From Camarhynchus parvulus (taxonomy: Eukaryota; Chordata; Aves; Passeriformes; Thraupidae), in NCBI RefSeq assembly GCF_901933205.1, contig NC_044600.1, forward strand, positions 1,798,001-1,862,000: a stretch of 64,000 bases of DNA, in the 5' to 3' direction. Below the pieces are notes generated by a model. The model was given only the letters and a program-made list of their open reading frames with translations, was not told the DNA's origin and searched no databases. Below, piece after piece: positions 1 through 11,958 of this stretch. Positions within the stretch are counted from its first letter, which is position 1, and every line of letters starts with the position of its first letter. The position numbers and the translations under genes were made by a program.

Positions 1-3000
1 AGCTTCTCCTTTGTTTAAAAAAAATGCTGCTGGTTTTGTCTTTCCACTGCACTTCAGTGGAAGAAGCTTTTTTTAGGCTCTTCACTTTCAGCTTTCCTGG
101 GGAGATTTTTCTCTAGTGAATCATTCCGCATCTTTTTGGTACCAAAAGCCAGAGACTTTGAAAGGAACTTCCTAGTGCATACATCCATACATTTTATTCA
201 CTATATATAGACATTCGTGGTTGGTAAATATTTGCTGTGTTGGCAGTTGAAGGAGGTTTCTCTGGAAAGGATGGCTGAAACCGGTGATGATTCTGAGTTT
301 CAAGTAATTAAATGGCGTTCAAATAATTTCACAAACATTAAATAATCTTAATGAAAAAAAAAAAAATTCTAATGTTCAGCAATTAATGACCAAGAAAATT
401 TGCTTTCAGCATTTAAAGGCATTTAAAATATTTCAATATTTTACAGTGTTATTGCCTAAATTATATTACTTAGGATAATAATAGAACATTTTACTTGTAT
501 TTCTGTTACTGACGTGCCTGTAAGATTTCCCCCAGCCATGTGGCATGGGACAGCTGAGTGTACCTAATTATCATTCCCAAGATCCAGTCACTGATTTTTC
601 CCCCACCCCCATGCTATATTTACCTTTCATGTGATGGTTTATAAAAACTCTTACTCTGAGGGCTCAGTAATCTGTGTTTTACCAGGGTGGGTTCAGAACA
701 TTCTGCAGTCACAGATAGTCTTGCCTGGGCGTTTTACAGAAAGCAAAGCCAAGTTTATGTAACAGAAACAGAGCATGAAACGTGGGGCAGATTAGTTTTT
801 GTGATCATCCTGCTCCCAAACTCTGCTACCTGAACCTTGGGTTGGTTTTGGTCCTTTTTGTGCTCACTAATTAACATTTCTCCTCTGTCCAGGATAGCTG
901 TGAGCGCAGTGAGTCCAGCAACTATTAGAGCCACCTGAATTATTAGAGCCACTTGAAAGTTTTTCTTAGAATTGCTGCCATGATGAGACCAGGTGACAAA
1001 ACAGGTAATGAAATGCTGCAGAAAATCTTAAAAAAATGTAAAGTTGGTGTCATGTAACACTTCTGTGATAGATTAGCCAATGTAATTGCACGAAATAAAT
1101 GCCATCACCTGTATGAAGATAAATAGCTTTTCCTGCACTAGCATGCTTTTGCACATAAAATGTGCCATTTTACCAGTTGTCCCCATTTTTTTGCCAAATA
1201 AATTTTATAATGACCATAAAAAGGAAGTGTGATGTGTCTACTTAAGTGTTGCAGTGTTAACAGAGGGCATTTCTGTGCTTCTGTATAATTGAAATAATGA
1301 CATTTTTACATGAAAAGTTGCTTTGTAGCACTGTTACTTGACAGAAATGTTTATTTCCATTCCTGGACCTATCTAAAAGTCAAAATGTGTGGAATCAGAT
1401 GCACATGCATCATTAGCATGTGGGTGGCTGGAATGTTGTGCTCATAATGCTCCTTTTTGCCATAATGTCTGAAATGGGGCTGTGATGTGTTCTCCTGCAG
1501 ACTGGGATGTGAGGCTGGCACCTGCAGGGGTGGCAGTGACAATGGCAGTGTCACTTCATTCTGTCCTGACACCAGCAGCGCCAGGGCACAAGGAGAAAAG
1601 TGTCCAGAGAAAATCCTTGGTGCACAGGAAAGGTCAAATAGGATTATCAAAGGCATTTAAAAATATTACAGCTGTTTCAGAGCTTTATAGTGTGCGTTGG
1701 AAAGTGTTTCCTCTCATGCACACGTACAGGGGATGAAGTGAAGATCTATATTGTAAATATGAAAATTGCTAAGAATTCTGGGATGGGATGAGTTAACTAC
1801 CTGGCAACTACTTGGTATCATATTGGCTAGGTTGATTTGGTGTCCAAAAACAGCTGTCTGATATTTTTACCACGGGTGTAGTGAATGCCTGCTTTCATCT
1901 GACACACTGATATCCCAGGCTTAATGAAAGCAGCCTTTTTAACACTTCAGTGAACAAACCAATATTTATTCAGATGAAGAACTAAATTACTTTCATGTTT
2001 GCTAAGTACCACCTCTCCTGGACAGGTTTGGACACCTCCTTACTTTTGTTACTCCTGTTTTGTGCAAAGTGGTTCTTATTTTGCTTTTTGTAGCTAACAA
2101 TAATTCAACAGATAATAGCTGGTGGCATTTGAAAATGGATTTTTTTTTCTGTAGGTCTCTAAGTGTAACTTTCCCCCTGTGAAACAGCAGGAAAAACATC
2201 ATTTCTCTTTCAGTGTCTTAGGGAATCTGGCTGGATGTCTGGGTGTGGGACAGGCTGGGTTTGGTAATCGTGGGAGTGGGTCCAGCACAAGGGCAGCACT
2301 TTATTCTCCATGAGATTATTCCCATTTTTTGCCATTAACTCAGGGGTTGTTGTGCACTAATTAGAGCAGTGACAGCTGCCCAGCCTGTCCCATGCTGCTG
2401 TGTCACTGCCACTCGCTGTGGCTGTGCTGCTAAGGCCTTGCTGCAGATGTTTGCTGCAGATTATTTCAATCCTCACAACTGGCAAATCCCCAAAGGAGCC
2501 ACGGGAAACTTCTCAAATGAGTTAAATCAGCTTTCTGTAGCAATCTCAAGGGGCTGGGTGGCCCTTCCTGGGCAGGCAGGCTTGTGGAACCTCTCCCTGC
2601 CTGCAGAGCAGTGATTGTCCTGTGCAAACACGTCAGGAGCACCCTCAGCAGGGCCTGATTGTGTGTGATAAGGAACAGAGAGCACTCTTGCTTTTTGAGC
2701 TGCATATGGTTTTTAATTTCCCCCGTAAGGAGATCCACGTGAATGTACCTTCACACAGCTCGTTGGGTACCAGCCCAAAGTGCGTTGGAATGTTTCTGTT
2801 CCTGTAGCTGAAGGGGTCAGTGCTGATGTACTGGGACCCAGTTAGCAGTGCAGTTAATGATGCAGAGCTCTCTGCCTTGGCTGCAAAGAGCTGTTCCTAT
2901 TCCTGCAGGAATGCAATTCAGCTGATAGCCAGGAGAACATTGCCACCCTTTGGCCAGACAGCAGAGCAAACACGGGGAGAGAAGCACATTGTGCAAGTTG

Positions 3001-3765
3001 GGGATGCTGCAGCAAAACTATTTAAGAGTATATTCATTTGTAATGTAACTGCTCAGCAACGGGAGCCCAGTTGGGTGGAGGCTGTGGGCATCATTTGCTT
3101 TGATTTAGTGCATTTCTTAGCACGGTGATGTGTTTGGAGAGAATGTGTTCTGCTACGTACTAATTATGTTTTCCTGAGGACTGAATTGCATATGCATTGT
3201 GAAGATAGGATGGAGGCTACCATGGTTACCATTGTGCACCCAGGAACTTATTTTATACAGTGCCAATTAATCTGAGGTAATGCTTGAGAGGGAAGAACAT
3301 TGAATAAGAAATGCTAATGTCTCAGCTGAAAGATGGAAATTAGATAGAACAGCACAGCTTTTATTGAAAATTATATGTCAGGGTCAGCATTTATAAATGA
3401 ATCCACCTGTATGACTAAAACCAGCAGTTCTGTCTTACATTAAAAAACCTGTATGTCCCTAGGCCTAATTGACATCAGGCCACTGCTGCTTTATCAAGGA
3501 TATTCTCTCAACAGGAGTTTTTTTCCCTTCTCATGATTTTAGCAGCATTTTCCTGCAGTCAGGACTGTAATTGGGGATTACTGCTATGCCAGAAAGAGAG
3601 TGCATTGTATGATGCTAAGGCATCCAAACCTTCTGCAGGTTCCAGTTGCTGGGGACAAATCTTGTGCCTCTGGCCAGAGGCGTCCAGATGGTGGGGACTG
3701 AGCATGGCCCAGCTCTGAGTGCTGCTGGCAGCTCTGTTTGGCTCTTGGAATGCTGCTGGTGTGGC
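1..3765. other. Unique AT-rich non-coding DNA with small local repeats
   Basis: Apart from the exon candidate at 755-1015, no coding region or interspersed repeat is recognised here. A poly-A run lies near 354-365. A tandem 18-bp duplication (attagagccac core) occupies roughly 923-958. Base composition becomes more GC-rich from about 2200 to 3100, where short open frames appear on both strands without convincing splice sites. The absence of recognisable repeats is a by-eye judgement; old diverged repeats would be missed. Confidence 0.5.
755..1015 (-). CDS. Weak candidate terminal coding exon (orphan, membrane-like)
   Basis: The frame is open for 86 codons from a good-looking minus-strand splice acceptor (a T-rich tract ending ttttctgcag, its AG at 1017-1016) to a TAA stop at its low-coordinate end. 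The predicted peptide has one hydrophobic segment, roughly residues 23-42 from the acceptor (VALIIQVALIVAGLTALTAI), then a polar, lysine-rich tail. I do not recognise a family. Part of the hydrophobic segment comes from an 18-bp tandem duplication, which argues for chance. No in-frame ATG initiates it, so it would have to be spliced to an upstream exon. A possible poly(A) hexamer on the minus strand (TTTATT on plus, ~193-198) is about 550 bases downstream. The plus strand here leans G/T-rich, which does not favour minus-strand transcription. This is inference from an open frame plus one splice-like site and is more likely fortuitous than real. Confidence 0.15.
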   Translation of the reverse strand, partial: HFITCFVTWSHHGSNSKKNFQVALIIQVALIVAGLTALTAILDRGEMLISEHKKDQNQPKVQVAEFGSRMITKTNLPHVSCSVSVT

Positions 3766-4415
3766 TGTTGGGTCACTTCTGTCCTGTGTGTGCATGGCCA
3801 GGTTGGGTCACCTCTGTCCCATGTGTGCATGGCCAGGCTGGGTCACCTCTGTCCCCTGTGCATGGCCAGGCTGGGTCACTTCTGTCCCCTGTGTGCCATG
3901 GCCAGGTTGGGTCACCTCTGTCCCATGTGTGCATGGCCAGGCTGGGTCACCTCTGTCCTGTGTGTGCATGGCCAGGTTGGGTCACCTCTGTCCCGTGTGT
4001 GCATGGCCAGGTTGGGTCACCTCTGTCCCATGTGTGCATGGCCAGGCTGGGTCACCTCTGTCCCCTGTGCATGGCCAGTGTACTTCTGTCCCCTGTGTGC
4101 CAAGGTTGGTATCTGTCCATGTGTGCATGCATGTACCTGTCCTGTGTGTGATGCCAGTTGGTACTTTGTCCTGTGATCCTTATGTGTTGTGTATGGCAGT
4201 GGGTATTCTGTCCTGTGTGCTCAGTTGTACTTTGTCTGTGATCATGTATTGTCCATGTGTGTATGATGCCGTGAATGCAGTGGCACTTCTGTCCCCTGTG
4301 TGCCATGGCCAGGCTGGGTCACTTCTGTCCTGTGTGTGCATGGCCAGGCTGGGTCACCTCTGTCCCATGTGTGCATGGCCAGGCTGGGTCACCTCTGTCC
4401 CCTGTGCATGGCCAG
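3766..4415 (+). repeat. 35-bp minisatellite with a degraded centre
   Basis: About eight consecutive units of 33-36 bp run from 3766 to ~4070, each containing a GCATGGCCAGGYTGGGTCAC core followed by a CTYCTGTCCC-type junction. Units differ at the same few positions (C/T in the core; ccatg, cctgt, cgtgt or ctgtg at the junction). From ~4070 to 4285 the array decays into shorter, poorly matching units that keep the TCTGTCC and TGTGTG pieces, and then about four clean units resume to 4415. No unit has a stop codon in any plus-strand frame and 35 is not a multiple of 3, so all three plus frames stay open over hundreds of bases. The long cysteine- and tryptophan-rich frames here are therefore products of the repeat and not genes. 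Confidence 0.93.
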
Positions 4416-5854
4416 GTTTTGGTGGGGAGGGGATGCAGGATCTGTGGAAGCTGCTGGAAGGTTCCCACAGTGCAGCAGCAGCAGTTCCTGAAGGACTGAA
4501 TGCCATGGCAAGGGACCCATGCTGGAGCAGTTTGGGAACAGCTGCAGCCCATGGAAAGGGCTCAGTGTTGGAGCAGTTCTTTTGATAATTAAATTTATTT
4601 TTCCCATGTTATAAAATGCATGGGACCCTGAGCATTTACTCTTTAGAAGAAATCCTTCCATTCCTTTTGATTCACCACTGAATGGTGCAGGACCAGCTGG
4701 ACTGGAGTTAACTTGGCTGATGTTCCCCTGGGGCAGATGAGGGAATCCTGGTACTGAGCATCGTGCTGCCTCAGCACATCCCGTTCTGGCAATTTCTGGC
4801 AAAAGAAAATAATGGTATATATAAAATATATGTATAAATAATGGTATATATAAATATATATAAATAATGGTATATATAATGGTAAATAATGGTAACAAAC
4901 AGCTGGGAGGCAGCAGCTTCAGCTCCCACAAATGTCCCAGCAGTGAATAGCTGCTCAAGGCAGCAGCTTTGACATTGGAGTGATGGAATGTTTATCTTAC
5001 TGGAAATTTAACTACTAAAATACGTTGGTACCTTGTCCAAGGGTTATTCATTAAACATAGTCCACTGGTTTATGTGACTTGTAAGTATATTATTGCCATC
5101 TTTCATTAAAAACTGATTTGTTGTGCATAGTAAAGCATGAGAATGAAAATAAAAGTAAAACTTTTTCAACAAAATCTCTTGTTAAAAGAGAATATTTCTT
5201 CTGAAGAAAAATTTATAAGCCAAATATTTTGGAAAATGATTAGCTGCTGATTCACATGCCATGTTTGAACTTTGTGCTGAACCAAAAAAGAGCTGCACAG
5301 ATGTGCGACAAAGAATCAAGGGCATTTCTGCATCTCTGCTGAAGCAAGTTCACATTTAATAATCAAATTCTTGGCAGGAATATTTCTGCAACCTGTGTCA
5401 GTGGAGCATGTATGAGCTTTTAGAAAGGAAGTTTCTGTAATTGTCTCATTATCTCATTTCAATAATAGAATAATCGAGTTGCTTAAATGCCTATCAGTGG
5501 CAAACCAATGGAGATGGCAGATCTGTGGATGTGAAGAGAAACCTGAACTCATCAGTCTGATGGAATCTGCCTGATCTCTGACCTGCTCTCCTTCCTGCCT
5601 GAAATGTTTGCTTTCCATTCATTTTTGTTAGACTGCTTCCAGTGAGTAATTTCATTTTCTCCTGCTGAACCCCCTTTGCAGGTCTCCCTCTATCTCTGGC
5701 AGCAGCAAAGTTGACTTGAGAGGCCAAAACTGCAGGGGAGCAAACACCTGGGGGCTCCAGGCAGGGCTGGGCTGCCTTTGGCTGCAGGGCAGCTTTGGAA
5801 GGAGCATTTTTGGGATGTGGATCCCTCAGGAGAGGTGGGAGAGGGACTCAGAGC
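4416..5854. other. Non-coding DNA with a short AT-rich tandem repeat
   Basis: Nothing coding is supported. Positions 4808-4893 are a low-complexity AT tract in which an aataatggtatatata-like unit recurs four to five times. The long minus-strand open frame over 4389-4958 reads through this AT tract and the antisense of the minisatellite, and has no coding character. Confidence 0.6.
4808..4893. repeat. AT-rich simple tandem repeat
   Basis: Imperfect tandem copies of taaataatggtatata, interspersed with plain TA steps, make up this 86-bp tract. It shows slippage-type structure with no sign of function. Confidence 0.85.
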
Positions 5855-5925
5855 GGATGGATGGATGTATGGATGGATGGATGGATGGATGGATGGATGG
5901 ATGGATGGATGGATGGACGGACAGA
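5855..5925 (+). repeat. (TGGA)n microsatellite
   Basis: About 17 tetranucleotide units of TGGA/GGAT run with one early interruption (gtat near 5866) and a decaying end (ggacggacagacacac). The tract is open in all plus frames, which generates spurious MDGW-repeat peptides. Confidence 0.97.
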
Positions 5926-8900
5926 CACACAGATGGAGCAGTTCTGGATGACTGAGCAGTCCTGGGGTCATTCAGCAAGATGGCACAGATTTGTTATCTG
6001 TGAGGAAGATAACAAAGCCCTGCAGAGGGGCTGAGCCATTCCAGCTGCAAACCTGCAACTGAGAGAGTGGAAGGTGGTAGGGAAATACAAAAAAGCCATA
6101 TTAATTAATATTAATTTTAGAAGATTAGCTTTTAAATTAAAATCGTAAGATAAGTAGTTATAGGGGGAGTTTATACATTAGGGAGAAGTAGGACATGGTA
6201 TAAAAGCACCTTGCTTCATTTGCAATCCAAATGAAAACATGCAGAATGGTTTTTTGCAATTCAGGATACTCTTAGAAATTGGGACTCATCCTATAACCAA
6301 AAATCATTGCAATAGGACCAAAAAAATCATTGTATGCTTGACAGTAGCTGTCACAGGACAGTGCCTGCTAAATTATATTCAAATGCTGAAATGTATTCAT
6401 TAGTGACCTGTTGAATAGCACACGGAATTATCCTTTTGAAGGAGCTTAGCCATTGCTTCTAATGGCATTAGCTTGTCCCTCCTACCTCTTCTGCTTTCCC
6501 AATTTGAGTTCCCTGATTTTTGGCAACTTTTGGTTTTGTACTTAGGCTGTCTAATTTAGCATCATAAATAGCTGAGACTGGCAAGCAGAGTGTAACTGAT
6601 AATGGATCCAGCAGTTTCTTTTATGTGCTGGAGTCATTGTAAACAAGAATAAAACTGATTATTTCAGCAAACAGTCACAAAACTTGGTTTTAATTTTAGA
6701 TTTTTGTCCACAGCCAATGGAAAGAGGATGGTTTGTATTGGTGAATCTCTGCTGAGGTTGGAAGCAGCCAAGAACCACCATAACTGCACTTAGAGAGGAT
6801 TCCCAAAGATCTTTGTTCTGTGTGACTGTGGAAAGAGGTGGTTTGTGTCACCTGCACCTCATCCCCTCAGCGCTGAGCTCTTTGTTTATCCATTCTCTGG
6901 GGAGGATGCACTTTGTTGTCCTGTTATTTGGAATGACTTTGAGGTGTTCTGCCCTCAAGGCAGGAGCACCGAGGCTCCCCTGGCCTCGCTGGCGCGTGTG
7001 TAACACAGAGCAGGTCAGAGCTGCCAGGGAACTGAGCTCCTCAGTGAGCAGCCAGGAGTCCCAGGAGCAGAGCCCTGCTCATTCCCTCCCTGCAGAGCAA
7101 TGACATTTGCTCTGCACAGCGTTTCCTCCTGGGAGGATCAGTTCTTGGCTGATGTCACAGCCAGGCTGCCTCTCCTCAGGCTGACTCCTGCAGGCACCCA
7201 GGGATCCTTTTCACCACTCTCTGATCCAAATCCCACTCATTGGGTGCAGGAGGGTGTGGTGGCTGTGAGGACAGAAATTGTTCTGAGAATGAGTTAAAGC
7301 TCATCTGGTTTTGTTTCTGGTCCAGTGCTGTGAAGTGTGGGTGTGTGTATGAACACACACGTGCTTGTAGGGACACAAGGCTTCAGTAGCCTTTTGTGCT
7401 CATTAGTTAGTTCTAATTCTAATATATTCTAATTCTGTCCAGGCCTCTGCCACTGGTACAGCCTGTCAGGATAACCAGAGTGGCAACAAATAATCAGAAT
7501 GGCAAAATTCCACTTCCTCCTTTACCTGCTGCAGCTGGAAGTAGCAGACAATATATAGAAATAATAGAAAATATTATATTAGCCTATACATCATTATGTG
7601 TAGGGTAACTTTTTTATTGTTTTGAGGGTGATTAAAGCAACCAAATTTGAGACAGAAAGCAAAAAATAAGAATGAGAAAGCAACGTTAAAATCCCTCCCC
7701 ACATCCCTGACAGCCTTGTTACTGGATTTCCCTGGTGACATTACCTTTGTTTCACTCCTGGAACCAAATCTGTGTTTTCTCGTCTGAGTTAGGATTTAGT
7801 TTTTCTGCTTTTTGTTGCTTTCTGAAGGAGCTGTGTAGGAGATGAGCTGTGTAATTATGCAGTGCAATAATTAAATGCTGTGGTGGTGAGCAAACCTGGT
7901 TGGCCTGGCTTGGGCCAGATGTCCCTTTGGTGTCACCAGGGACTCACCGCTGCCTGGGGCTGCCACTGGTACTGCTGAGCCCTTCCCTATTGCAATACAA
8001 TTTTCCCAGGCTTCAGCATGAGCAGGAAAAGAAATAACTCAAAATTAATCAAAAAGAATGGGGAGGTAACACACTGATGGACTTAGTCCAGCCTGGACTA
8101 AGGTTTTAGCCTTCCTGGTTAAATATTCTAAGGCAACAGTTGTGGTGCTTTGCACAATACATTAAACAGCTCAATCACACTGTCCTCTCTGCATTCATAA
8201 ATTTAGTGTTTGTATTCCTGAAGCAGCTGTTTTCTTCTCTTGCTCTACTTTAGCTCTTCTTCAGAATACAAATTCCAGCTCATTTCCATTTTTTCCAGAC
8301 CTAACACTTTAAAGTTTTGTTCTACTCTTTGGTTTTTAACTCTTTAGGCCAAAAATTGAGTGGTTTGAGGACCACTCTTTTATTTTTCAAAGAAGATATT
8401 CCTTTGCTGTTAAATATTTCCCAGTATTCTTGATCATCCTTTTGGAAGGGTCTTCTGGGACAGTCTCTGAGACAGAAGAGCTTGTTCTCCTCCTTGAATT
8501 TGACTTGATTGCTTTCATGCAGAACTAATTGCCATGTTTTCACAGGTGAGTCCTCATCCTGGATGCACTTCAGTTTTTACACATCAAAGAATAAGACAGA
8601 CTGTGGAGATGGAACTTTTAAGATGGGAAATTAATAGGGGCTGTGCTTTGTCCTTCAGAAAACTTCAGACCTGAAGTATTATGGATTTGGCAGTAGAAAA
8701 TTCTGGCAGTAGTGGCAGACACTGCTAACACCCCTTCCCTTCTTCCCCCTTTGCTACAGGCTGAAGTCCTCTACAGTAAAATCTGCTTCTCTTTAAAATC
8801 TGAAAAAGAGTGTGCTTGTATTGCTCAAACAGTTCTTAAAAAAAACCCCTTAAAGTTATAGATACAGTTCTAAATAACTCGATTTATGCAAAATTTATAT

Positions 8901-10041
8901 ACATGCTCTCTAAAATAACTAAAAAATCAGCTAAAATTATTGTTCCTTGTTGCAGATGGGATAGAAAAGCTTCCAGAAGTACTTGGGGAAAGGTCTGGCC
9001 CAGATTTGTAGACTGGGAGTCTGATACAAAGTGTGGCAGAGCCTGTCTGGCTTTTATTAATGCCATGCTCTCACTTGGTCCCTGTTCCCTCCCTGAAGGC
9101 CAATCTGTGAGTGTGGAGAGACAACTGCAGAGCCATTTGCAGCTGCCTGGCAGGCTGGAGAGAAACATCCTGAATATCTAAAGTTCAGATGAAAAGAAAT
9201 ACTCTAAAATCACTTCTACTGCACCACCAAGCTCATAGGGCACTTCACAAACAGACCAGGATAAAAAATATTCAAGGGTAGCTTAGACTGCTCAAAAAAT
9301 TTTAATTGGATTTGAGATAAATTTTTGTTACTTTGCCTTGCTGTCACATTTCAGAAGTGCAGTAATGTTTCCTGGTTTCAAGAGGAAGATGTCCTGCATG
9401 GATGGGACATATAAACTAAAATTCAGGCACTTCCTACATAATAGAACCACACACAAATGCAGGGACATGAAAAGTGTTAAAATACATCCCCAGTAATATT
9501 ATAGATGATTATATTTGGCACCTGGTGTAGAACATACCTATGAAGAGGAATTACCATCTAAATGAGTGAAACTCCCACAGAGATGATGGAATGTATTTAT
9601 TAGGTGGCTGACAAGCTGATAACAAAGACTGATAGAACTGTGACTCTGGGTTTGTCAGGTCAAAATAACAATTCTCAATGCACTGTGCACGTGAACAGAA
9701 GGCTGAGCTGCTGCACTGGGTGCACCTGGAGAATCTCCTTGTCTTTGTCCTGACCCCTGAAGCTCCATGGTTGTGTTGTCCCCATTTATCCACCCCAGTC
9801 CAGCTGAGGGAGGGTGAGCCAGGAGCTGGGTGCAGTTTGCCCATCAGCCAAGGCTGGCCCGCCACGCTTCTGGACAATTCTGTGTCAAACTGCAGCCCAA
9901 ACCAGTCTCTGAAGGATAAATGCCTGAAAATTAGACCTTCCCTTCTAAAAAGGTGGATTGTTGGGTACTGTGGGGTTGTTTGCTTTGTTTCACTGGTTAG
10001 TTGCTCTTTGATTTTTAGCAAAGAACAAGTATAAATGCCAT
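5926..10041. other. Unique non-coding DNA
   Basis: No gene, recognisable transposon or RNA gene is seen. A perfect 21-bp palindrome sits at 8082-8102. A minus-strand open frame of about 85 codons at 8322-8580 has no good acceptor upstream and was rejected. The stretch 6800-7300 is relatively GC-rich with short open frames only. Confidence 0.5.
8082..8102. repeat. Perfect short palindrome
   Basis: CTTAGTCCAG and CTGGACTAAG are exact reverse complements separated by a single C. This is a potential 10-bp hairpin or dimeric protein-binding site. It could be chance in 64 kb, although a 10-bp perfect arm with a 1-bp spacer is uncommon. Confidence 0.8.
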
Positions 10042-10428
10042 TGTCACAGGCATATTTTCTGGAAAATCCTTTGCTAGGATTTTTTCTCCTGAGAAGCTGA
10101 GAAGCCTCAGAGGAAAAGAACAACAATAATTATCTGCTGCTGTGGAATGCAACAAGTGCATCTGTGATTAGTCTCATGTGGTTGTTTTTAGTTAATGACC
10201 AATCACATTCCAGCTGTCTTGGACTCTCTGGTCAGTAACAAGATTTTTTTTTTATCATCCTTTTCTATTCCTTGCTAACCTTCTGATGAAATCCTTTCTT
10301 CTATTCTTTTAGTATAGTTTTAGTACATAATTTTCTTTTAATATAATATATATCACAAAATAATGAATCAGCCTTCTGAAACATGGAGTCAAGATTCTCA
10401 TCCTGGGACCCCTGCGAACACCACCACA
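10042..10428 (+). mobile_element. Solo LTR, songbird endogenous retrovirus family (copy 1)
   Basis: This 387-bp element begins TGTCACAGG and ends CACCACA. It is flanked by a perfect 6-bp direct repeat TGCCAT (10036-10041 and 10429-10434). It aligns by eye along its whole length with the copies at 14586-14968 and 47734-48106, sharing landmarks such as ctcctgagaagctgag, tctgctgctgtggaatgcaa, agtatagttttag and cttctgaaacatggagtca. The poly(A) hexamer position reads aatgaa instead of AATAAA, so this copy is degenerate. There is no internal retroviral sequence on either side, so it is a solo LTR left by recombination between two LTRs. A 6-bp duplication is typical of class II (ERVK-like) elements. 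The assignment to a passerine family is from memory of such repeats and was not checked against a library. Confidence 0.9.
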
Positions 10429-11826
10429 TGCCATGTCCTGGCATGAATTTACACTGGAAACTGCTTCTTGAGCTGTTGGACAGTGAGGAGGCAGTGTTAC
10501 CTCTGAAGAGAATGAGTCAGACAAACCCCATGAGTTCAGAATAAGCTGCATCTCTTAGTGGAGGTCTGTGTTGGTGTCCAGCAGGGAAGGGCTGTGCTGG
10601 GGGTGCAGGGAATCCTGGCAGTGTTTGTGGGGATTCTCCAGGAATTCCTCCTCAGCTGGGAATTACTGTGTGATGTACTGCCAGCTTCCTGAGCAGACTC
10701 TGTTTGTTTTGGTGATGCTCACAGGCCTGTGCAATGCCATCTATCCTGAGACAGCTCTTGGCCAGGGGTTAAATCTCTCAGGTGTTTATTTGTGGTATAA
10801 TCATGGCTTGGTTCTCTTTCCTGCCACGTGAGAAAAGCACAAACCAGGTTTGCCAGAGAACTGTTCGAGCAAGTATAAAGCAAAAAAAGGCTGGCTGCTA
10901 TTATAAACAGAATGTGAGAGGAGTGGCAGAGCTCTGAAACTGCTCCTCTGTTATTAGACTGGCGTGAAAAGAGATGGAGATTTTTACACATTTGCTCTCA
11001 AAATCCCAGTGGTCCACTGAGAAGTTTAAGGTAATGCCATAAATACACAAGGCTTTATTAATTATGCCTGCATCTATAGTTCCCAAAGCTTTTATTTACA
11101 CAAAAAGATCAGAAAAAAAGCCTGTGGCTGAAAGTAAAATTAAATTGCTGGTTGGTCAGTAGTGCTGAAGGACAGTGTGTGTGTAATCATGGATGCACAT
11201 CCATGCTGATGTCTAAAGTAAAAATCCATGGGCAAACCCTTGGCCAGGTCTTTTTCCAAGATTAGTTTCATAAGAAAGTGACAATTTATTAAAAGGTTTT
11301 AAGGAAAGGTCAGGTTCTGATAAAGCTTCAGAAGTGAAGTTATTTTAGGTCCAGCGTGATTACCTGATAATGAGAGACCCAGCAGGCTGGGTTCCATGGC
11401 ATTCATTAAGGGGTGAGAGAAGGAAGATCTTTGGTCTGATTTAATGTCTATTCCTGTCCTCTCCCTCAGAAAACCTCAGCTTAGCAGAAACTGAGAAAGC
11501 CAGGAGAAAAATGAAATTATTTTTGCCTAGATACCTTTCATCAAGAAACTTTTTACGAGGGCATATAGTGCCAGGACAAGGGGGAATGGCTTCAAACTGC
11601 CAGGGACTAAGTTTGAAGTTGATATTGGGAAAAATACTCTCCTGTAAGGGTGAATATATGAGTTTGAAGTAAATATTAGGGAAAAATTCTCCCCTATAAG
11701 GATGGTGATGCCTTGGCACAGGGTGGGCACTCTTGTCCTTGCCCAATAAGGACAAAGATCCCTGACCCTGACACAGCCCCACGTGCCAGTCTCAGGTGGC
11801 AGCTCCCTTCTGCATTAACTGGAAAT
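10429..11826. other. Unique non-coding DNA
   Basis: No repeat or coding signal is recognised. The region between 11440 and 11790 contains two near-copies of a gtgaatatatgagtttgaag / ctaagtttgaagttgatatt type motif (about 11600-11700), which suggests a small old tandem duplication. Short open frames on both strands lack splice context. Confidence 0.45.
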
Positions 11827-11958
11827 CCTTTTCCCCCCTTTTCCCCCTTTTTTCCCCCTTCTTTTCCCCTTCTTTTTCCCCTTTTCCTTTTTTTTTCCCT
11901 ATTCCCTTTTTTCCCCTTTCCCCTTTTCTCTTTTCCTTTTTTCCCTTTCCCTTTCCCT
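11827..11958 (+). repeat. 132-bp polypyrimidine tract, (T3-6 C3-6)n
   Basis: The tract consists of alternating T runs and C runs with a single purine interruption (A at 11901). It is nearly a pure homopyrimidine-homopurine duplex with approximate mirror symmetry, the sequence class known to be able to form intramolecular triplex (H-DNA). It also explains the overlapping long open frames on both strands (F/P/S-rich on plus, K/G/E-rich on minus), which are not genes. Confidence 0.95.

Noticed and set aside
3719..4585. 288-codon plus-strand open frame, with companions of 176 and 137 codons in the other frames
   Set aside because: All arise from the 35-bp minisatellite, whose unit lacks stops in every plus frame. 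The peptides are the same repeat read in three phases.
4389..4958. 189-codon minus-strand open frame
   Set aside because: Crosses an AT simple repeat and the antisense of the minisatellite; low-complexity I/Y/L stretch and no coding character.
8322..8580. ~85-codon minus frame with a globular-looking peptide
   Set aside because: No pyrimidine-rich acceptor upstream and no ATG at its start; the frame begins just after a TAA. Left as chance.
9551..10126. 191-codon minus-strand open frame
   Set aside because: Runs antisense into the solo LTR and then through unique DNA; no retroviral or cellular domain seen.
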